Assembly: GCA_937906975.1 (NCBI GenBank)
Contig: CALCUN010000026.1
Location: 1-46,146, forward strand
Reading direction: 5' to 3'
From: an uncultured Bacteroidales bacterium
Lineage (GTDB): Bacteria > Bacteroidota > Bacteroidia > Bacteroidales > P3
Length of the DNA stretch: 46,146 nucleotides
Numbering within the stretch: the first letter of the stretch is position 1; every line of letters begins with the position of its first letter. This document shows, piece after piece, positions 38,567 to 46,146 of this stretch. The notes beneath the pieces are model-generated. The model searched no databases. It was not told the DNA's origin and saw only the letters and a list, made by a program, of their open reading frames with translations. A program made the position numbers and the translations under genes.

Positions 38567-39694
38567 TTATTTTATTCTTATTTTGGTTTCTTCTTGTAAT
38601 ACGTTTGTTTTTATAGTTGGATTCATTTTTTTCAATTCTTCAAACGACACTTTAAAGCGTCTGGCTATGTCTTTTAGTTTTTCGCCTTTCTTTGCCACTA
38701 TAAATTGTTGTCCTGCTCTGTTTGATTGATTGGATTTTGATGTCCTTACGTTGTATTGTGGTATTTCGCCTTTTTTTATCCTTGCCATTTCTTTTGCAAT
38801 TATGGTTGCAGGTTTTATGTATGGCTTATCTTCAAAGTAAACATTAACTTTTGAGAGTTTACTTTTTTGAGTTTTTTTGTTGGCTTTTTGTTCTGAGGAT
38901 TCTACTCCAAAGTATGTTTTGTCTATTCTTAGAAATGAGGTCTTGATGTTGTAGGTTTCTAAATCAAATATCCATTCTGGGTCAAAACATGCGTACATTA
39001 ATCTACATTCAAAGTGAAGGTGTGGACCTGTTGAGCGTCCTGTGTTTCCACCAAGGCCAATCACATCTCCCGCTTTTACTTCTTGTCCTACTTTTACGTT
39101 GATTTTTGAAAGGTGCCCGTAAAGGGTTTCAAGATTGTTGTAATGGCGTATGACAATGCAGTTTCCGTATCCGCCATTGTATTTTGCTAATCTTACAACT
39201 CCGTCAAAGGCTGCATGAATTGAGTCTCCTACATTGAGGGCTATGTCAATTCCTGAGTGGGGTCTGCCCCATCGCCAACCGTATGAGGAGGATTTGCGTT
39301 TTTTTATAGGAAAACAAAAGTTTTGTCCTTTATCTGGATTGATAAGTCTTAAAACTACTTCATCGGGTACGTTTTTGATAGAGAAATTTGGCACTTTCAC
39401 CCTTTCGGTGTACCAAGTGCTTTCGTATAATGTGGAAGATGGTATTTTGGAATCGTTTGTTATAAAATTAGGCTTTATATTTGTTTTAGCCTCTTGCGTT
39501 TTGGTTAAATCTATTTTACCTTCTAATTCTTGTTTTTTCTCTTGTTGTTTTTGTGGTTTTATGGTATGTATATAGTAAAGAGAGTCTGCAAAGCGTCTAG
39601 CAGCGGATTTTTCTTTTTTCTCATTGTTTTGAGCAAAAGAAAATACACTTACTAAAAGTAATGTTAGATATAATATTATTTTTTGTATGTTCAT
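38567..39694 (-). CDS. M23 peptidase with C-terminal LysM
   Basis: 375 residues. Signal peptide to residue 21, a Lys/Gln-rich linker, then the M23 lysostaphin-type domain about 128-245 with zinc ligands His146/Asp150 (PHSGID) and HLHFE (His227) plus YGHL (His193). C-terminal LysM about 325-373 (KKGEKLKDIARRFKVSFEELKKMNP). A periplasmic peptidoglycan endopeptidase, or an amidase activator if inactive; the ligands are intact here. It starts directly after the rpoN stop. Confidence 0.92.
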   Translation of the reverse strand: MNIQKIILYLTLLLVSVFSFAQNNEKKEKSAARRFADSLYYIHTIKPQKQQEKKQELEGKIDLTKTQEAKTNIKPNFITNDSKIPSSTLYESTWYTERVKVPNFSIKNVPDEVVLRLINPDKGQNFCFPIKKRKSSSYGWRWGRPHSGIDIALNVGDSIHAAFDGVVRLAKYNGGYGNCIVIRHYNNLETLYGHLSKINVKVGQEVKAGDVIGLGGNTGRSTGPHLHFECRLMYACFDPEWIFDLETYNIKTSFLRIDKTYFGVESSEQKANKKTQKSKLSKVNVYFEDKPYIKPATIIAKEMARIKKGEIPQYNVRTSKSNQSNRAGQQFIVAKKGEKLKDIARRFKVSFEELKKMNPTIKTNVLQEETKIRIK

Positions 39695-41056
39695 TTATTT
39701 TATTTTTCGCTTTCCTGCTGATTTTAAACCGATTTGTTGTCGGTATTTGGTGATTGTACGTCTTGATAGCGTGATTCCTTGTTCGTTTAGTTTGTTTTGT
39801 ATTTCTTGGTCTGTGAGTGGTAAAAGGGAGTCTTCATTGTTTATTAATTCTGTTATGATATTGCGTATTGAGTCTGAGGATATGTGTTCTCCTGCTTGGT
39901 TTTCTATTGATTTTGTAAAGAGTTTCCTTATTTTAAAGTTACCAAAATGTGTCTGCATATACTTATCGTTAGCCAAACGCGAAAGTGTTGATTCGGAAAA
40001 GCCTGTTCGTAGTTTTATGTCTTCATATTTCATAGGTTTTAACAACATTACATCACCCTCTTGAAAGTATTCTTCTTGGAAAGATATGATTTCTTTTACG
40101 AATGTGTCGAAAGTTTGCATTCTATTGTTGTATGCGTCTATGAAAAGCTTGGCTGAGGAAATTTTCTCTTTGAGAAATTTTATCGTTTCTTTGTCCGATT
40201 GTTTTTTTTCTTCTAATTCTTGTAGCAGTTTTTGTCCTTCTTTGCTTATTTGTAGTCTTCTGTTAGAAATTTTTGTGAGTCGGTATTTGATTTTGCCATT
40301 ATCATTCCAAATTGTTACATCTGGTGTTATGTATTGTTCTTTTTCGTTTTGCGACTCTATATATCCTGGTGATAGATTAAGGCTTTGTATTAGTTTAAAG
40401 GCTTTTTCCAACTCTTCTTCTTTGCAAGAGAGTTTTGTTTGCAAGGTTTTTAGATTTTTATTGCAAAATTCGTCCCAATATTCCAATATTATTTTTTTGG
40501 AAATCTCAACTATTGGCTGTTTATTATCAAGTCTTTTTAATTGTAAATAAAGACATTCTTGATGATTTCTTGCTCCTATTCCTGCGGGTTCAAAGCCTTG
40601 GATTACTTTTAACACTTTTTCTATAAGGGAAACCTCAATTTCTTTATAGGTATCAAAGTAAATATCATCTGCTACTGCGGTTAGACTTCTTGTAAAGTAG
40701 CCTCTTTCGTCCAAATTGCCTATAAGGATTTCTCCTATTTGATATTCTTCTTCGTTTATATTACTTAAACGAAGTTGATTTATCAAATCTTCTGATAAAG
40801 TCTCAGTTGAGGCTGTGTTTAGGCTGATTTGGTCTTTGTAATTATTGTTTGTGATGTGGATATTTTCGTTTGAGGAAGAAAACCAATGATTTGAGTAATC
40901 GTTTTCTTCTTCAAGATAAGGGTTGTCTTCTTTTTCTTTTTCTATTCTTTTGTCCAAATCCTCGGAAGCCAACTCCAACAATTCCCCACTAAGTTTTTGT
41001 AGTGGGGAAAGTGCTTGTCGTTGTATTTGTTTTAAGGCTGTTTGGGATTTTGCCAC
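39695..41056 (-). CDS. rpoN: RNA polymerase sigma-54 factor
   Basis: 453 residues. Gln-rich region I (ALKQIQRQALSPLQKLSGELLELASE), an acidic linker, the core-binding domain with GNLDERGYFT and GFEPAGIGARNHQECL, the HTH region DIKLRTGFSESTLSRLAN, and the RpoN box SRRTITKYR near the C-terminus. It needs AAA+ activators, none of which is in the window. GTG at 41056, 7 nt after the asnS stop, is preferred; an in-frame ATG at 41107 would add 17 residues inside asnS and before region I. Confidence 0.92.
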   Translation of the reverse strand: MAKSQTALKQIQRQALSPLQKLSGELLELASEDLDKRIEKEKEDNPYLEEENDYSNHWFSSSNENIHITNNNYKDQISLNTASTETLSEDLINQLRLSNINEEEYQIGEILIGNLDERGYFTRSLTAVADDIYFDTYKEIEVSLIEKVLKVIQGFEPAGIGARNHQECLYLQLKRLDNKQPIVEISKKIILEYWDEFCNKNLKTLQTKLSCKEEELEKAFKLIQSLNLSPGYIESQNEKEQYITPDVTIWNDNGKIKYRLTKISNRRLQISKEGQKLLQELEEKKQSDKETIKFLKEKISSAKLFIDAYNNRMQTFDTFVKEIISFQEEYFQEGDVMLLKPMKYEDIKLRTGFSESTLSRLANDKYMQTHFGNFKIRKLFTKSIENQAGEHISSDSIRNIITELINNEDSLLPLTDQEIQNKLNEQGITLSRRTITKYRQQIGLKSAGKRKIK

Positions 41057-41063
41057 TTGAAAA

Positions 41064-42467
41064 TTAATAGTTTGCGTTCTTTGGATAACGTGGGAAAGGT
41101 ATAACATCTCTGATGTTGCTCATTCCTGTTACAAATAGAAGTAAGCGTTCAAAACCTAAGCCAAATCCTGAGTGTGGAGCTGAGCCAAATCTTCTAGTGT
41201 CAAGATACCAATCCATATCTTTTGCTTCTATTCCAACTTCTGCCATTCTTGCAAGAAGTTTATCCATATTTTCTTCTCTTTGTGAGCCTCCTATGATTTC
41301 ACCTATTAGAGGGAATAAAACGTCCATACCTCTTACTGTTTTGCCATCTTCGTTTTGTTTCATATAAAAGGCTTTTATTTCCTTAGGATAGTCAGTTAAG
41401 ATAACAGGTGATTTGAAATGTTTTTCAACAAGGTATCTTTCGTGTTCGCTTTGCAAATCTACTCCCCAATGTATTGGGAATTCAAATTTTTGTTTTGCAT
41501 TTGAAAGAATTTCTATCGCTTCTGTATAAGTAAGTCTTACAAATTGATTGTTTACAACAAAGTTCAATCTTTCAATTAATTCTTTATCGTACATTGATTG
41601 CAAGAATTCCAAATCATCTTGACAGTTTTCTAAGGCGTATTTTACAAGATATTTTATGAAATCTTCAGCTAAATCCATATTATCTTCGATTTCATAGAAT
41701 GCCATTTCAGGTTCTATCATCCAAAACTCAGAAAGGTGACGTGGAGTGTTTGAATTTTCAGCACGGAATGTAGGTCCAAAAGTATAAATCTTACCTAAAC
41801 TCATCGCACCTAATTCACCTTCTAATTGTCCACTTACAGTTAAAGATGTATGTCTGCCATAAAAATCTTGAGAATAGTCAATTTTACCATCAACTCTTGG
41901 AAGATTATCAAGATCTAATGTAGTTACTTGGAACATTTCCCCTGCTCCTTCGCAGTCGCTCGCAGTTATAAGAGGAGAATGCCAATAAAAGAATCCTCTA
42001 TCGTTAAAATATTTGTGAATTGCGTACGCCATAGCGTGTCTTACTCTGAAAACAGCTGAAAAAGTATTGGTTCTTGGACGCAAATGAGCTATTTCTCTAA
42101 GGAACTCTAAGGTATGACCTTTCTTTTGTAAAGGATAAGTTTCCACATCTGCCTCTCCGTAAATTTCTATTTCACTTGCTTGAATTTCTACGCTTTGTCC
42201 TTTTCCCATAGACTCAACTAACTTTCCGTTTACTTTCAAACAAGCTCCTGTTGTTATTCTTTTCAAAGTATCTTCCGAAAATTTTTCAACATCTGCTACA
42301 ATTTGAATATTTTTTATTGTAGAACCATCATTCAAAGCAATGAATGCAACACTTTTATTACCTCTTTTTGTTCTCACCCACCCTTTTACACAAATTTCTT
42401 GACCTATTGTCTCTTTTATTGTGTCTTTAAACAAATCTACTATCTCTATTCTCTTAATGTTTTCCAT
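41064..42467 (-). CDS. asnS: asparaginyl-tRNA synthetase
   Basis: 467 residues, class IIb. N-terminal OB fold ([25 protein letters not shown]), motif 2 [24 protein letters not shown], and motif 3 [43 protein letters not shown] is AsnS-type rather than AspS. Charges tRNA-Asn. In the manC-to-fmt run, 17 nt after manC. Confidence 0.96.
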   Translation of the reverse strand: MENIKRIEIVDLFKDTIKETIGQEICVKGWVRTKRGNKSVAFIALNDGSTIKNIQIVADVEKFSEDTLKRITTGACLKVNGKLVESMGKGQSVEIQASEIEIYGEADVETYPLQKKGHTLEFLREIAHLRPRTNTFSAVFRVRHAMAYAIHKYFNDRGFFYWHSPLITASDCEGAGEMFQVTTLDLDNLPRVDGKIDYSQDFYGRHTSLTVSGQLEGELGAMSLGKIYTFGPTFRAENSNTPRHLSEFWMIEPEMAFYEIEDNMDLAEDFIKYLVKYALENCQDDLEFLQSMYDKELIERLNFVVNNQFVRLTYTEAIEILSNAKQKFEFPIHWGVDLQSEHERYLVEKHFKSPVILTDYPKEIKAFYMKQNEDGKTVRGMDVLFPLIGEIIGGSQREENMDKLLARMAEVGIEAKDMDWYLDTRRFGSAPHSGFGLGFERLLLFVTGMSNIRDVIPFPRYPKNANY

Positions 42468-42484
42468 ATTATATATTTGTTTTT

Positions 42485-43573
42485 TTATAAATAATCATTT
42501 CCTTTTTCTACTTCAACATCTGTTACGAATTGTTTAATTCGCTGTTCTTCGCTTTTCTTACAAATCATCAATATATTGTCTGAATCAACTACGATATAAT
42601 CTTCCAAACCCTGTAAGATAACCAACTTATCCTTTGGAGTATTAATCAAACAATTGCTAACCTCGTATGTCATTACATTCTTTCCCAAAGCAGAATTAGC
42701 ATTTTCATCTTTTTCTCTTTGCTCATACAAAGCATTCCAAGTACCAATATCACTCCAACCAAAAGAAGAAGGAATCACATACACATTTGAGGCTTTTTCC
42801 ATCACACCATAATCAATAGAAATCGAAGGACAAGCCGAATAAGTTACATCTATAAAATCATTTTCCTCTTCCGAATCATAGAAATCTCTACCTTGATCAA
42901 ACAAATCGTGTATTTCTGGTAAAAATTCACTCATTGCATTTTCTATACTCTTCAAAGACCAAATGAAAATCCCTGCATTCCACAAGAAATCACCACTCTT
43001 TATAAATTGAAGAGCCATTTCATACTCAGGTTTCTCAGTGAAAAGTTTCACTTTCTTTACCTCAGAAGAAAGAGTATCATCATCATTATATTGAATATAA
43101 CCAAATCCTGTATTAGGATAAGTAGGCTCAATTCCAAGTGTTATCAAAACATCATTGTTTTCAACAATAGAAAATCCAAGTTCAATCTTTTTTATAAATT
43201 CCTTTTGATCCAAAATCAAATGATCACTTGGAGCAACAACCACCTTTGCATTTGGATTTTTCTTTTTAATCTTTGCATTAGCGTATGCAATACATGGAGC
43301 AGTATTTCTTCTAATTGGCTCAGTAATTATACACTCTGGATTAATCATTGGCAGTTGTTCCAAAACCAAATCCCTATACAATCTGCTTGTTACAATATAT
43401 ATATTTTCGATTGGGCAGATAGATTCAAATCTTTTAAAAGTCATTTGAAGGAGAGTTTCACCTACTCCCAATATATCTATAAATTGTTTTGGTTTTTTCG
43501 TTCTACTGAGTGGCCAAAAGCGGCTTCCAATTCCGCCCGCCATTATAATACAATAGTTATCCTTATTTATCAT
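42485..43573 (-). CDS. manC: mannose-1-phosphate guanylyltransferase (single-domain)
   Basis: 362 residues. Nucleotidyltransferase signature [68 protein letters not shown] and [13 protein letters not shown]. It lacks the C-terminal cupin isomerase domain of the bifunctional form. Makes GDP-mannose for surface glycans. First gene of the run; a TAACTTTG -7-like element lies 34 nt upstream. Confidence 0.94.
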   Translation of the reverse strand: MINKDNYCIIMAGGIGSRFWPLSRTKKPKQFIDILGVGETLLQMTFKRFESICPIENIYIVTSRLYRDLVLEQLPMINPECIITEPIRRNTAPCIAYANAKIKKKNPNAKVVVAPSDHLILDQKEFIKKIELGFSIVENNDVLITLGIEPTYPNTGFGYIQYNDDDTLSSEVKKVKLFTEKPEYEMALQFIKSGDFLWNAGIFIWSLKSIENAMSEFLPEIHDLFDQGRDFYDSEEENDFIDVTYSACPSISIDYGVMEKASNVYVIPSSFGWSDIGTWNALYEQREKDENANSALGKNVMTYEVSNCLINTPKDKLVILQGLEDYIVVDSDNILMICKKSEEQRIKQFVTDVEVEKGNDYL

Positions 43574-43606
43574 TTCTAAGATGTATTTCTTTTATCTTAT
43601 AACTTG

Positions 43607-43614
43607 CAAAGTTA
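43607..43614 (-). promoter_or_regulatory. possible manC operon -7 element
   Basis: Minus-strand TAACTTTG, 34 nt before the manC ATG. A TTG at 43638-43636 gives a 21-nt spacer. Confidence 0.5.
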
Positions 43615-43832
43615 AGGATTATTTTAACAATAACACAATTTTTTCACGAATTTGCGTTATATAAATAAACACTTACAACGAATAAAACAAAATTTCACAA
43701 ACCACTATTTCGATAAAGTCAGAAGAAAAAAGAAGAAAGAAAACCTTTGTTTTATCAAACAAAAACAAAAACAAAGAAACAATAAAAAACTAAATTGTTA
43801 ATAAGTAAGTTATTAACTTTTTTCAAAGACTA

Positions 43833-43863
43833 TTGCAAGAATTTTTCTTTGACAATACCTTTG
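43833..43863 (+). promoter_or_regulatory. primary sigma factor promoter
   Basis: TTG at 43833-43835, a 20-nt spacer and TACCTTTG at 43856-43863; leader about 35 nt. Confidence 0.7.
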
Positions 43864-43904
43864 CACGTTGATAAACTCTATATTTAAAGTATAAAGACAA
43901 AGAC

Positions 43905-44771
43905 ATGAGGCAGTTAAAAATAATAAAATCAATCACCAATCGTAACATAGGCTCATTAGATAAGTTTCTGCAAGACATAAGCAAAGAAGAGTTAATCTCA
44001 CCTGAAGAAGAAGTAAAATTAGCTCAAAGAATAAAAGCAGGTGATCAAATAGCCTTGGAGAAATTAGTTAAATCCAATTTAAGATTTGTGGTATCTGTCG
44101 CAAAACAATACCAAAATCAAGGTCTATCTCTACCAGATCTTATCAACGAAGGTAACATTGGATTGATTAAAGCTGCTCAAAAATTTGACGAAACAAGAGG
44201 ATTCAAATTCATCTCTTTTGCTGTGTGGTGGATTCGTCAGAGTATTCTTCAAGCAATTGCAGAAAAATCAAGAATGGTACGATTGCCTCTCAACCAAGTC
44301 GGTGCTTTAAACAAAATTAAAAAGTCCTCCTCTTTACTTGAACAACAATTAGAACGCACACCTTCAGACGAAGAACTTGCGGACTTTATGGATTTGAGTT
44401 TTGACAAAGTAAAAGAAGCCATGCACATAGGCTACAAACCTATTTCTATGGACGCACCACTCATTCAAGATGAAGACCTAAATTTAATAGACGTTTACGT
44501 AGAAGAAGATGCCAAAACAACAGACGATTCCATGATGAAAGAAAGCCTTTCAACAGAAATAGCGATGCTACTATCAGAATTGAACGAAAAAGAAAGAAGC
44601 ATCATCTATCAATACTTTGGAATAGGCATGGCACACGGCATGACACTTGAAGAAATCGCCATTGCACAAAACATAACACGCGAAAGAGTAAGACAAATCA
44701 AAGAAAGAGCCCTAAAAAGAATAAGAGCAAGCGAACATTGCAAGAAACTTGCAGCCTATTTAAACGAATAA
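43905..44771 (+). CDS. rpoD: RNA polymerase primary sigma factor (short Bacteroidota RpoD)
   Basis: 288 residues. Short region 1.2 (NIGSLDKFLQDISKEELISPEEEVKLAQRI), region 2 LRFVVSVAKQYQNQGLSLPDLINEGNIGLIKAAQKFDETRGFKFISFAVWWIRQ, region 3 and region 4 HTH (MTLEEIAIAQNITRERVRQIKERAL). The long 1.1 domain is absent, as expected for sigma-A of Bacteroidota, which reads TTTG/TAnnTTTG. Followed by a terminator. Confidence 0.94.
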   Translation: MRQLKIIKSITNRNIGSLDKFLQDISKEELISPEEEVKLAQRIKAGDQIALEKLVKSNLRFVVSVAKQYQNQGLSLPDLINEGNIGLIKAAQKFDETRGFKFISFAVWWIRQSILQAIAEKSRMVRLPLNQVGALNKIKKSSSLLEQQLERTPSDEELADFMDLSFDKVKEAMHIGYKPISMDAPLIQDEDLNLIDVYVEEDAKTTDDSMMKESLSTEIAMLLSELNEKERSIIYQYFGIGMAHGMTLEEIAIAQNITRERVRQIKERALKRIRASEHCKKLAAYLNE

Positions 44772-44796
44772 TACTTTATTTTTTCATAATTATTAA

Positions 44797-44828
44797 AAAG
44801 GTTCTGTACAATTAAGTACAGAACCTTT
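44797..44828 (+). terminator. terminator of the sigma factor gene
   Basis: AAAGGTTCTGTAC (44797-44809) and GTACAGAACCTTT (44816-44828), 13-bp perfect stem, 6-nt loop, T-rich 3' side. Confidence 0.9.
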
Positions 44829-44835
44829 ATTTTTA

Positions 44836-45009
44836 TTAATTACTACTTTCTTTCTTTATTGGTGCATCTTGTCTTTTGTATATATTATAAAATTTATCAA
44901 ATCTTTTATATTTATAATCCTCAAAACTTTCTATCAACGTATCATTAAAACAATCATAATAATTGACAAACTCAGAAAATTCATCTTGAGTATAATTAAT
45001 AATATTTGA
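44836..45009 (-). other. 57-codon in-frame extension after the DUF4234-like stop
   Basis: Directly after the TAA of the DUF4234-like gene the same frame stays open for 57 codons to a TAA at 44836. The predicted peptide is charged and aromatic (YTQDEFSEFVNYYDCF, EDYKYKRFDKFYNIYKRQD) and looks protein-like, but it has no ATG, GTG or early TTG start. It may be a C-terminal remnant after a nonsense mutation, a readthrough extension, or a small ORF starting at ATT. Confidence 0.45.
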
Positions 45010-45627
45010 TTATTCCCCTTTTTGGTTGTAGTCTGCGTTTAATAAATTCATTGCCTTTATTAACTTAAACATAAATGTATAGTATAAAATATAACCAGGT
45101 AAACAAATAACGTATACCCAAACAAGTTTAATTCCTAAAACATCACAAACACCAGAACAAATCATCTCATACACAAAATAAACAAAATAGAAAAGCCAAA
45201 AAGTTTTAGCACAGAATTTAGCATCTATGTTTCTAACACTTAATTCGTTTGAAATTCTTTTAGTAATACGACACATCCAAACAATGATACTTATACCAAT
45301 TATTATAATTAGTAAAAACCCTAAAAGAGCAACAAACGAACCTGTAATCACTGTTGTTAAATCCTTTTCACTCCATAAGTCTGGGTCAATAACCAACAAA
45401 TTCTTTGTAAGAAAATACACAATAACCCAAAGCATAACACCACCAACAAACATTAAAAATAGTGGCAAATAATTCATTGTACGTTTTCCGTCTTTTGAAA
45501 TCAAGTTTATTTCTTTTGAAATATTAGAAAGCATAAACGCTTCATAAAAACCAAGAGTAATAATATCTAATAATAAATATTTAATAAACTCTCTCTTATC
45601 TCTTAACTTTCTTTCTTGTTGTTTCAT
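45010..45627 (-). CDS. DUF4234-like membrane protein
   Basis: 205 residues. N-terminal basic segment RDKREFIKYLLLDIITLGFYEAFMLSNISKEINLIS is the DUF4234 hallmark (YLLL.IITLGIY). Four hydrophobic segments follow, about residues 50-72, 92-115, 138-160 and 165-190, ending in MNLLNADYNQKGE. Inner-membrane, function unknown. Its frame continues past the TAA (see the 44836-45009 entry). No clear promoter upstream. Confidence 0.75.
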   Translation of the reverse strand: MKQQERKLRDKREFIKYLLLDIITLGFYEAFMLSNISKEINLISKDGKRTMNYLPLFLMFVGGVMLWVIVYFLTKNLLVIDPDLWSEKDLTTVITGSFVALLGFLLIIIIGISIIVWMCRITKRISNELSVRNIDAKFCAKTFWLFYFVYFVYEMICSGVCDVLGIKLVWVYVICLPGYILYYTFMFKLIKAMNLLNADYNQKGE

Positions 45628-45693
45628 TTTATTTTAATTTTTTTATTAGTATATTACTTTGATAGATTTTACACCTTACATACGAAATAATAA

Positions 45694-45745
45694 GTGTAAA
45701 GCAATTTACACATCAGCTGATGAAACAGACGTCTCGCGCATATGC
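45694..45745. repeat. cluster of four palindromes
   Basis: GTGTAAA-GCAA-TTTACAC (45694-45711), CATCAGCTGATG (45711-45722), AGACGTCT (45727-45734) and GCATATGC (45738-45745) lie in 52 bp just before the ECF sigma start, where base composition changes. Confidence 0.75.
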
Positions 45746-45759
45746 AAGAAGGGATTATT

Positions 45760-46146
45760 ATGAAAATAAATGAACGAAATTTTATTGCACAGCTTTGCAA
45801 TGGCAATGAGAAAGCGCTGGAATACGTGATCCACACTTATGGTGGATTGATTTATTCTGTAGTGCGTAAGCAGTTATCTGCATTGCCTGAACTGCAGCAG
45901 GAATGTGTTAATGATGTATTGCTGGCAATCTGGCAACATTGCGATCGCTTCGATGCAACACGCAGTACATTTGCCAATTGGGTTGCAGGGATTTTTCTCT
46001 ACAAAGCCATAGATTATCGTAGAAAATGGCTAAGCAAAATGGAGGCCAATTCTCTAGAATCTATAGAATGGATGGCAGATACCAAAGCAGATGCAGCGCT
46101 ATTAGAACAAGAAGTATTTGAAGAAGTCGAACAAATGTTGAACTGC
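45760..46146 (+). CDS. ECF-type sigma-70 factor, 3' truncated by the window end
   Basis: 129 codons open to the window edge. Region 2 is recognisable: NEKALEYVIHTYGGLIYSVV, QQECVNDVLLAIWQHCDRFD and STFANWVAGIFLYKAIDYRRKW (2.3-2.4). The rest is region 2-4 linker; region 4 is outside. The wording resembles Bacillota ECF factors that precede DUF4179-type anti-sigma genes, not Bacteroidota ones. GC (by eye above 40%) and codons such as CTG, CGC and CAG differ from the rest of the window. ATG 45760 follows AGAAGGG at a good distance; an in-frame ATG lies at 45742. Confidence 0.75.
   Translation, partial: MKINERNFIAQLCNGNEKALEYVIHTYGGLIYSVVRKQLSALPELQQECVNDVLLAIWQHCDRFDATRSTFANWVAGIFLYKAIDYRRKWLSKMEANSLESIEWMADTKADAALLEQEVFEEVEQMLNC

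Larger units (their letters stand above)
43577..43904. other. intergenic region between manC and the primary sigma factor
   Basis: A divergent promoter region of 328 bp. It contains a possible manC -7 element (43607-43614, minus), the sigma gene promoter (43833-43863) and A-rich DNA at 43720-43800. No ORF or RNA seen. Confidence 0.7.

Noticed and set aside
40086..40550. 154-codon plus-strand frame opposite rpoN
   Set aside because: Shadow of rpoN with Ser/Phe/Leu-rich composition typical of reverse-strand AT-rich coding DNA.
41057..41107. Longer rpoN N-terminus starting inside asnS
   Set aside because: The 17 extra residues are out-of-frame asnS sequence and precede the conserved Gln-rich region I; GTG 41056 is just after the asnS stop.
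43007..43579. 190-codon plus-strand frame opposite manC
   Set aside because: Antisense shadow; Ile/Asn/Ser-rich with no recognisable domain.
45722..45734. TGAAAC and CGTCT as ECF -35/-10 promoter elements
   Set aside because: They are only about 4 nt apart, whereas ECF promoters need about 16-17 nt.

Overview
The window is about 46 kb of low-GC DNA (roughly one third G+C by eye) from a Bacteroidota chromosome, most likely of the order Bacteroidales. The case rests on: promoters of the TTTG-N19-TAnnTTTG type; an S46 dipeptidyl-peptidase; a protease with a type IX secretion C-terminal sorting domain; a short (288-residue) primary sigma factor; a DUF4290-murA gene pair; phosphate butyryltransferase; and a TonB-dependent receptor with an N-terminal carboxypeptidase-regulatory-like domain. 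No species is assigned. The last ~400 bp look different: they carry a Bacillota-style ECF sigma gene of clearly higher GC.

Layout. 1-2040 (+): 3' part of tRNA-Leu(GAG), a YciO/YrdC-family gene and a TPR protein. 2041-11813 (-): eight closely spaced genes from pgk to a metal-binding secreted protein (pgk, SDR, meaB, META lipoprotein, priA, unknown periplasmic protein, TonB receptor, HMA-like protein). 11999-19389 (+): corA, tRNA-Arg(CCG), CPBP protease, then pcrA-DUF4290-murA-ureohydrolase-like gene. 19390-22586: an AT-rich accessory stretch with two repeat arrays, a strong promoter, a long structured leader and two orphan genes. 22587-25277 (-): cstA, ptb, PAS protein. 25327-26835 (+): GNAT and mltG, then SRP RNA (-). 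27045-29745 (+): Wzx-type flippase and an FrhB-like iron-sulfur protein. 29764-32987 (-): a YhcG/DUF1016 nuclease between 47-bp perfect direct repeats, then an S46 peptidase. 33094-36655 (-): coaE, T9SS trypsin-like protease, small lipoprotein and an acyltransferase frameshifted at a C7 tract. 36728-43573 (-): HU, then manC-asnS-rpoN-M23 peptidase-ribH-fmt. 43905-44771 (+): primary sigma factor. 44836-45627 (-): DUF4234-like membrane protein with an odd in-frame extension. 45760-46146 (+): partial ECF sigma factor.

How the parts fit. Most genes are housekeeping: envelope (murA, mltG, M23 peptidase, manC, wzx), translation (tRNAs, asnS, fmt, SRP RNA), replication and repair (priA, pcrA, HU) and transcription (rpoD-like, rpoN). 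An amino-acid- and peptide-based lifestyle is suggested by S46 peptidase, CstA, Ptb and the secreted protease. The most unusual signals are: (a) AT-rich repeats with a 21-bp period placed directly upstream of three strong promoters, plus a 22-bp array upstream of a fourth; (b) the long, apparently switchable leader at 19727-20054; (c) the nuclease gene inserted between duplicated terminators; (d) the probable phase-variable acyltransferase; (e) the compositional break at the right end.
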